From Pseudomonas sp. GR 6-02 (GTDB taxonomy: Bacteria; Pseudomonadota; Gammaproteobacteria; Pseudomonadales; Pseudomonadaceae): DNA of 64,000 bases. The stretch covers positions 1,249,001 to 1,313,000 of the forward strand of contig NZ_CP011567.1 of assembly GCF_001655615.1 (NCBI RefSeq), in the 5' to 3' direction. The position numbers and the translations under genes are program-made. This document shows positions 59,270 through 64,000 of this stretch, piece by piece. Each line of letters opens with the position of its first letter. Positions within the stretch are counted from its first letter, which is position 1. The notes under the pieces are model-generated. The model saw only the letters and a program-made list of their open reading frames with translations, did not search any database and was not told the origin of the DNA.

Positions 59270-60539
59270 GCAGAGCCTTTCGCAACGGATCATCATCGCC
59301 TTTGCGTTGATGAGCGCATTGGTCGCGGGAGCCTTCGCGATAGGCATCATCGCGACCGTGCACCTGGTGGAGGAGAAACTGATTTCGTCAGGTCTGGGTG
59401 GCGATTTGCAACGCCTGTTGCTGATGGACAGCGTGACGGACTGGAGCCACCGCCCCGAGCCGGACCAGTTGTTCTATTTCAGCGGCGGGCCGGGCGACTT
59501 TGAGTTACCCAAGGATTTGCGGCACCTGGACTCGGGTTTTCATGAAGTCTTTCGCGACCATCTGTCGTATCACGCCATGGTCGAAATCGTCGACGGACGG
59601 CGCTACGTGCTGTTGCAGGACCAGAGCGATTTCGAAGAGCGTGAACGGGTGCTGTTTGCCGTAGTGCTGGTGGGGTTCGTACTGAGCCTGGCGCTGGCGG
59701 TATTTCTGGGCTGGGTGCTGGCGCGCAAGGTGATGGCGCCGGTGGTGCGACTGGCCCGCCAGGTACGCCATCGCGATCAGCTGTTGGGCCTGGCACCGCC
59801 ACTGGCGCCGGATTATGCCGCCGATGAAGTGGGCGAGCTGGCCGTGGCCTTCGACGCCACCCTCGGGCGCTTGCGTCAGGCGTTGACCCGTGAGCGATTG
59901 TTCACCAGTGACGTCAGCCACGAACTGCGCACGCCATTGATGGTGTTGGCCAGTTCCTGTGAATTGTTGCTGGAAAACCCCGGCATCGATCAGCGCGGGC
60001 GTGCCCAGGTCGAGCGGATCGCCCGGGCTTGCGCAGAGATGCGCGAGTTGGTGCAGACCTTCCTCATGCTGGCCCGCGCTCAGCATGAAGACGCCAGCAT
60101 GGGCCCCCAGCAGAGCCTCAGTCAGGTGGCCGACGGGTTGCTTTGCCAATGGCGCGAACCGATCGAAGCCAAGGGCCTGACGTTGAACGTCGAGTTGGGC
60201 AACCCGCCGGACACTCGCTATAACGCGACGCTTCTGCACGCGGTGATGGGCAACCTGTTGCGTAATGCGCTGCATTACACCGAGCATGGGTTTATCCGCT
60301 TGGCCCTGACGGATACGGGGTTCGTGGTCGAGGACAGTGGTGTGGGCATTCCGGAAGAAAAACGCGAGGCGATGTTCGAGCCTTTCGTACGCGGCAGCGA
60401 AAAGCGTGGCGAGGGCTTGGGGCTGGGGCTGTCGCTGGTGCAACGGATCTGCGAGAACCAGGGCTGGAGTGTCAGCCTGACGAACATGGAGCCCAACGGT
60501 TGTCGCTTCCAGGTGGAGTTGAGTCAGAAAAAGCGGTGA
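59259..60539 (+). CDS. colS: ColS, metal-sensing histidine kinase
   Basis: A 426-residue kinase. Membrane helices at about 11-33 and 131-152 enclose a short periplasmic loop of about 100 residues. The loop keeps residues reported as metal ligands in P. putida ColS: His35, Glu38, Glu96, His105, and the E-x-x-E of FEERE (Glu126 and Glu129). The phospho-acceptor His is in TSDVSHELRTPLMV, followed by NLLRNALHY and GLGLGLSLV. It phosphorylates ColR when zinc or ferric iron is in excess. Start ATG 59259. Confidence 0.93.
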   Translation: MEFKQSLSQRIIIAFALMSALVAGAFAIGIIATVHLVEEKLISSGLGGDLQRLLLMDSVTDWSHRPEPDQLFYFSGGPGDFELPKDLRHLDSGFHEVFRDHLSYHAMVEIVDGRRYVLLQDQSDFEERERVLFAVVLVGFVLSLALAVFLGWVLARKVMAPVVRLARQVRHRDQLLGLAPPLAPDYAADEVGELAVAFDATLGRLRQALTRERLFTSDVSHELRTPLMVLASSCELLLENPGIDQRGRAQVERIARACAEMRELVQTFLMLARAQHEDASMGPQQSLSQVADGLLCQWREPIEAKGLTLNVELGNPPDTRYNATLLHAVMGNLLRNALHYTEHGFIRLALTDTGFVVEDSGVGIPEEKREAMFEPFVRGSEKRGEGLGLGLSLVQRICENQGWSVSLTNMEPNGCRFQVELSQKKR

Positions 60540-60593
60540 ATGGGTTGAAAAATAAATCGGCTCCGTAAAACCCTGAAATGATTCCGAGGTTAC

Positions 60594-60609
60594 CTGACGA
60601 AATTTTCAC
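60594..60609 (+). promoter_or_regulatory. Candidate ColR box before the methyltransferase gene
   Basis: CTGACGAAATTTTCAC agrees with the ColR consensus at all but two specified positions and shares 12 of 16 bases with the box at 58454-58469. It points the same way relative to its gene and lies 71 bases before the start codon. Confidence 0.5.
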
Positions 60610-60680
60610 CAACGCATGACCTGACGCTGACACCCCGCAACTTAAGGTGGTTGTCATCAGAAGCTCAGGAGATTGCAGTC

Positions 60681-61349
60681 ATGGCTGGCCCGATAAAGCT
60701 CGGCTTCTCCGAAAAATACGACGATCAACCCGCACAGAAAAATGTGCGCAAGCACCAGGTGGGGCTCGGTCGCCGGCTGTCCCAATGGCGTGATGAACAC
60801 CTGGCGCGAAAGGCCCTGGCGTTGGCCGGTGAACCTGGCCTGGTCCTCGATTTGCCCTGCGGTGCCGGGCGTTTCTGGCCGTTGCTCGCGGAAAAGCACA
60901 ACCGTGTCATCATCGGGGCCGACAACTCGGTGTCCATGCTCAAGACTGCCATGCGCACTCAACCCGCCGACGTGGTCAAAAGGGTACAACCCTTGCACAC
61001 GTCTGCATTCGACATTGCCTTGCCCGATAACGCGGTCGACAGCATTTTCTGCATGCGTCTGCTCCATCACATCGGTGAAGCCGAGCAACGACTGACCATC
61101 CTGCGTGAATTCGAGCGTGTCACCCGCGACAGCGTGATTGTTTCGTTGTGGGTAGACGGCAATTTCAAGGCCTGGAAACGCAAGCGCGCCGAGAGGATGC
61201 GTGGGCAGGAAGGTTACCAGACTCGATTTGTGTTACCGGCTGCCACGATTGAAAAGGAGTTTGAGCAGGCGGGTTTCCATATTCAGGGGCAAATGGATTT
61301 TTTACCGCTCTATGCCATGTGGCGGGTCTATGTATTACGCAAGAGGTAA
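60681..61349 (+). CDS. SAM-dependent methyltransferase (WarA-like)
   Basis: A 222-residue class I methyltransferase: SAM-binding LVLDLPCGAGRFWPLLA, ADNSVSMLK and FCMRLLHHIGEAEQ. No signal peptide. Its place behind colRS corresponds to WarA of P. aeruginosa (PA4379, from memory), reported to act in LPS O-antigen modification. I start at ATG 60681 (MAGPIKLGFSEKY). Two very small genes follow in an apparent operon. Confidence 0.85.
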   Translation: MAGPIKLGFSEKYDDQPAQKNVRKHQVGLGRRLSQWRDEHLARKALALAGEPGLVLDLPCGAGRFWPLLAEKHNRVIIGADNSVSMLKTAMRTQPADVVKRVQPLHTSAFDIALPDNAVDSIFCMRLLHHIGEAEQRLTILREFERVTRDSVIVSLWVDGNFKAWKRKRAERMRGQEGYQTRFVLPAATIEKEFEQAGFHIQGQMDFLPLYAMWRVYVLRKR

Positions 61350-61353
61350 CAGA

Positions 61354-61494
61354 ATGACAGTGCACTATGCAGCTGCGCCCCATGACCTGAAGCAAAGGCG
61401 TCGCCACTCGTCGTTCAGCGATACAGACGGGGAAAAACTCGTCTACTTTTATAACAAGGCGTTTGGCAGCGCTATCAAAGGCTTATTGCAATGA
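61354..61494 (+). CDS. 46-residue micro-gene after the methyltransferase
   Basis: An ATG with GAGG seven bases before it opens a frame of 46 residues, starting MTVHYAAAPHDLKQRRRHSS and ending SAIKGLLQ. Its stop overlaps the next ATG as ATGA. No domain, signal peptide or membrane segment; a basic RRRH cluster is central. In related genomes this slot holds inaA/warB, a kinase of about 240 residues (from memory), so it may be a remnant or an unrelated small gene. Ribosome-binding site and coupling argue it is translated. Confidence 0.55.
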   Translation: MTVHYAAAPHDLKQRRRHSSFSDTDGEKLVYFYNKAFGSAIKGLLQ

Positions 61495-61718
61495 AACTCG
61501 AAATTGCACGAGGTTTGTTTTTAGCCGGAGCCTTGGCAGTTGCTTCTTTGGCGGTGGCTGCCTGGGAGCAGCCCCGCACGCAAGTCCTCAGTTCCGTGCA
61601 CGGCGACGCACGTTGTCCGTTGCCCCGGGTAGCCAAAGCACCCGTGGCCACTCAACCCGATCATGACTTGTTACTGTTCATGTTCGGACTTTCTCAGGGA
61701 CTGAGGCCACAGAGTTGA
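61491..61718 (+). CDS. 75-residue exported micro-protein
   Basis: Starts at the ATGA overlap. It reads MKLEIARGLFLAGALAVASL then AVAAWEQPR, a Sec-type signal with possible cleavage after AVA, leaving about 50 residues with one Cys and the ending LLFMFGLSQGLRPQS. Conserved-looking and co-directional with the methyltransferase and the 46-residue gene. Function unknown; periplasmic location inferred. Confidence 0.65.
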   Translation: MKLEIARGLFLAGALAVASLAVAAWEQPRTQVLSSVHGDARCPLPRVAKAPVATQPDHDLLLFMFGLSQGLRPQS

Positions 61719-61736
61719 ACAGATTGAAGCCCAAAT

Positions 61737-61771
61737 AAAAGGCCTCGCAGTTGCGAGGCCTTTTGCTTTTT
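61737..61771. terminator. Bidirectional terminator before the RND gene end
   Basis: AAAAGGCCTCGC and GCGAGGCCTTTT form a 12-bp stem with a 4-base loop and T-runs either side, between the micro-gene operon and the convergent RND pump gene. Confidence 0.88.
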
Positions 61772-61775
61772 GACG

Positions 61776-64000
61776 TTAAGGTTTATCGGGTTTGGCCAGC
61801 AATGTGTAAATGCATGGCAGCACGAACAAGGTGAACAGCGTCCCGATCGACATCCCCGTTGCGATCACCGTGCCGATGTCGAACCGGCTGACGGCTCCCG
61901 CGCCCGTGGCGATGATCAACGGCACCATGCCGAACACCATTGCCGCCGTGGTCATCAATACCGGGCGCAGACGAATGGCCGCCGCTTCCTCTACCGCTTC
62001 GCGAGGTGTCAGGCCTTTCTCCTTGCGTAACTGGTTGGCGAACTCGACGATCAGGATCCCGTGCTTGCTGATCAGTCCGATCAACGTCACCAGCCCCACC
62101 TGGGTATAGATGTTCATGCTCGACCAGCCGAGGAAGAGCGGGATCAATGCGCCACAGATCGACAGCGGCACAGTCACCAGAATCACCAGCGGATCACGGA
62201 AGCTTTCGAACTGGGCCGCCAGCACCAGGAAGATGATCGCCAAGGCCAGGGCGAAGGTGACCCACAGCGCGCTGCCTTCCTGAACGTATTGCCGTGAGAC
62301 ACCGGCATAGTCGATGGCGTAACCCGTCGGAGCCTCTTCCCGGGCGATCTGGCGCACGGTGTCGATGGCTTCACCCATGCTGACCAGCGGGACCCCGGAA
62401 AGAATCGCCGAGTTGAGTTGCTGGAACTGGTTCAACTGACGCGGCCGCGCGCGGTCTGTCACGGTGATCAGGGTCGACAGGGGGAGCAGTTCGCCCTTGG
62501 TGTTCCTGACGTAATAATGGTTCAGCCAGTCAGGGTTATCGCGGTAGGGCCGTTCCACCTGAGCGATGACCTTGTAGCTGCGACCTTCGATGGTGAACCG
62601 GTTGATCTCCGCCTCGCCCAGCATCGTCGCAAGAGTACCGCCGAGGTCCTGCATGGACACACCCATCTGCGCAGCCTTGGCGCGATCGATATCCACCACG
62701 ACTTCGGGCTTGTCGAAGGCCAGGTCGACGTCGACAAAAGCAAACTTGCCGGATTCCATCGCTCTTTTTTTCACTCGGTCCATCACCTGCAGCAGCGCCT
62801 CGTAGCTGTTAGCCGAGTTGATCACGAATTGAAACGGCAAGCCCTCGCCGGTGCCTGGCAGGGACGGCAGATTGAAGCCGAATATTTGCAGTCCGGGAAT
62901 GCTTTCCAGTTTGCTCTGGACCAGCGGCAGGATCTGCATCTGGGTCCGGTGGCGTTCATTCCAGGGTTTGAGCAGGAAGCCGCCGATCCCCGATTGCACG
63001 CCGTTGAAGCCGTTGATCTGGAACGAAGAGTAGTACTCGGGAAACTCCTTGAAAATGGCGACGAACTCGTCGGTGTAGGCGTTCATGTAGTCGAGGTTGG
63101 CTGGTTGCGGGGCGTTGGCCATCATGAAGATCACGCCCTGGTCTTCGTCCGGCGCCAGTTCCGACTTGGTGAACTTGAGCAGTATCGGGATCAGGCACAG
63201 CACGATCACCGCGAACACCAGCACTACCGGCCGGGTGTTGAGAGTGCCGTGAAGCACGCGCTGGTAGCGGCGTTTGAGGCCTTCGAAGATCACGTCCAGG
63301 CGATGGGCCAGGCCGCTGGGGTTTTCATCGTGGCGCAGCAGCATGGCGCACATCATCGGCGACAGCGTCAGGGCGACGACACCGGAAATCACCACCGCCC
63401 CGGCCAGGGTCAGGGCAAACTCCTTGAACAACGCCCCCGTCAGGCCGGTCAGGAAGCCGATCGGCGCATAGACCGCCGCCAGGGTGATGGTCATCGACAC
63501 CACCGGCATGGCGATCTCCCGTGCGCCCTCGATGGCCGCATCCAACGGTGTCTTGCCTTCTTCGATGTGCCGGTGGATGTTTTCCACCACCACGATGGCG
63601 TCGTCCACCACCAGTCCGATGGCCAAGACCATCGCCAGCAAGGTCAGCAGGTTGATCGAGTAGCCCATCATCTGCATGAAGAACATCACGCCGATCATCG
63701 ACAGTGGAATGGTCACCACCGGGATCACCACCGAACGCAGGGCGCCGAGGAACAGGAACACCACCACAATCACGATCAGCACCGCTTCGAACAGGGTTTT
63801 CAACACCTCGTCGATGGAGGCCTGGATGAACAGCGTGGCGTCGTAGGCGATTTCGCCCTTGAGGTTTGGCGGTAGCTGGGCTTCCAGGTCCGGCATGATC
63901 TTGCGCACTTCCTTGATCACGTCCAGCGGGTTGGCGCCGGGTGTGGCCTTGATGCCGATGTACACCGAAGGTGTGCCGCCGAAGGAGCTGATGGTGTTGT
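61776..64000 (-). CDS. RND multidrug efflux pump, inner-membrane subunit (N-terminus outside window)
   Basis: The C-terminal 741 residues of an RND transporter; the frame is open to the right edge. Proton-relay residues are seen in GLVVDDAIVVVENIHRH (paired Asp), with the repeated fold SMTITLAAVYAPIGFLTGLTG, TKSELAPDEDQGVI and the second half ending LPCIYTLLAKPDKP. About 300 residues are missing. By position near colRS it corresponds to MexW of P. aeruginosa (PA4375, from memory), but RND pumps are numerous, so I give no symbol. Confidence 0.93.
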   Translation of the reverse strand, partial: NTISSFGGTPSVYIGIKATPGANPLDVIKEVRKIMPDLEAQLPPNLKGEIAYDATLFIQASIDEVLKTLFEAVLIVIVVVFLFLGALRSVVIPVVTIPLSMIGVMFFMQMMGYSINLLTLLAMVLAIGLVVDDAIVVVENIHRHIEEGKTPLDAAIEGAREIAMPVVSMTITLAAVYAPIGFLTGLTGALFKEFALTLAGAVVISGVVALTLSPMMCAMLLRHDENPSGLAHRLDVIFEGLKRRYQRVLHGTLNTRPVVLVFAVIVLCLIPILLKFTKSELAPDEDQGVIFMMANAPQPANLDYMNAYTDEFVAIFKEFPEYYSSFQINGFNGVQSGIGGFLLKPWNERHRTQMQILPLVQSKLESIPGLQIFGFNLPSLPGTGEGLPFQFVINSANSYEALLQVMDRVKKRAMESGKFAFVDVDLAFDKPEVVVDIDRAKAAQMGVSMQDLGGTLATMLGEAEINRFTIEGRSYKVIAQVERPYRDNPDWLNHYYVRNTKGELLPLSTLITVTDRARPRQLNQFQQLNSAILSGVPLVSMGEAIDTVRQIAREEAPTGYAIDYAGVSRQYVQEGSALWVTFALALAIIFLVLAAQFESFRDPLVILVTVPLSICGALIPLFLGWSSMNIYTQVGLVTLIGLISKHGILIVEFANQLRKEKGLTPREAVEEAAAIRLRPVLMTTAAMVFGMVPLIIATGAGAVSRFDIGTVIATGMSIGTLFTLFVLPCIYTLLAKPDKP

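Noticed and set aside
62418..63875. 485-codon open frame antisense to the RND gene
   Set aside because: His/Gln/Arg-rich composition typical of an antisense shadow of a transporter gene.

Overview
The window is chromosomal DNA of a GC-rich fluorescent pseudomonad, most likely of the Pseudomonas fluorescens group. I base this on close protein matches recalled from Pseudomonas families (ColR/ColS, AauR/AauS with the aat transporter, MotY, GlpM, a PA3496-type small protein), on three kinds of REP/REPIN-like inverted repeats between genes, and on gene order that matches P. aeruginosa blocks (argF to argG; rsx-nth; fxsA-groESL; colRS). I see no rRNA or tRNA genes, CRISPR arrays, phage genes or intact insertion sequences.

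Layout. 1-4.0 kb: two divergent signalling proteins (a receiver protein cut by the left edge, and a receiver protein with a degenerate HD-GYP domain), then a Nudix hydrolase, a LysE exporter and a GNAT acetyltransferase. 4.0-7.4 kb: the divergent metR/metE pair with a dyad operator. 7.5-14.8 kb: an accessory stretch with a large protein of repeated beta-sandwich appearance, an exported alpha/beta hydrolase, a small DUF6124-like gene behind a long structured leader, and two overlapping lipoprotein genes. 14.8-22.0 kb: glpM, then the acidic amino acid system aauR-aauS-aatP-aatM-aatQ-aatJ, with a sigma-54 promoter and two AauR-type operators upstream of aatJ. 22.2-27.4 kb: the glycerol regulon glpF-glpK-glpR-glpD. 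27.7-34.5 kb: ybaK, a phzF-like gene, argF with a coupled ABC ATPase, a small hypothetical gene, a molybdopterin oxidoreductase and grxD. 34.7-40.7 kb: bfr, bfd, a 2-Cys peroxiredoxin, rnt-pyrC, motY and argG.

40.8-42.7 kb is an AT-rich patch with an unknown membrane protein and a NarL/LuxR-type response regulator. 42.8-47.5 kb holds a 59-residue protein gene and an rsxA-B-D-G-E-nth operon that has no rsxC and whose rsxB lacks the usual N-terminal membrane anchor. 47.6-53.2 kb: metG, mrp, an SDR reductase, a hugZ-like gene and fxsA. 53.3-55.5 kb: groES-groEL behind a heat-shock-type promoter. 55.6-61.7 kb is an envelope-stress neighbourhood: a PAP2 phosphatase, an LTA-synthase-like sulfatase, colR-colS, a methyltransferase and two very small genes. 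The window ends inside an RND efflux pump gene.

Regulation is unusually readable here. Candidate sites for MetR, AauR plus sigma-54, GlpR, ArgR (tandem half-sites before both argF and argG), Fur (bfd), FliA (motY), sigma-32 (groESL) and ColR (two genes flanking colRS, at nearly equal distances) can be picked out by eye. The most promising undescribed items are the long leader with two copies each of two complementary 8-9-base elements before the DUF6124-like gene, the RsxC-less rsx locus, the micro-gene operon behind the methyltransferase, and the AT-rich patch.
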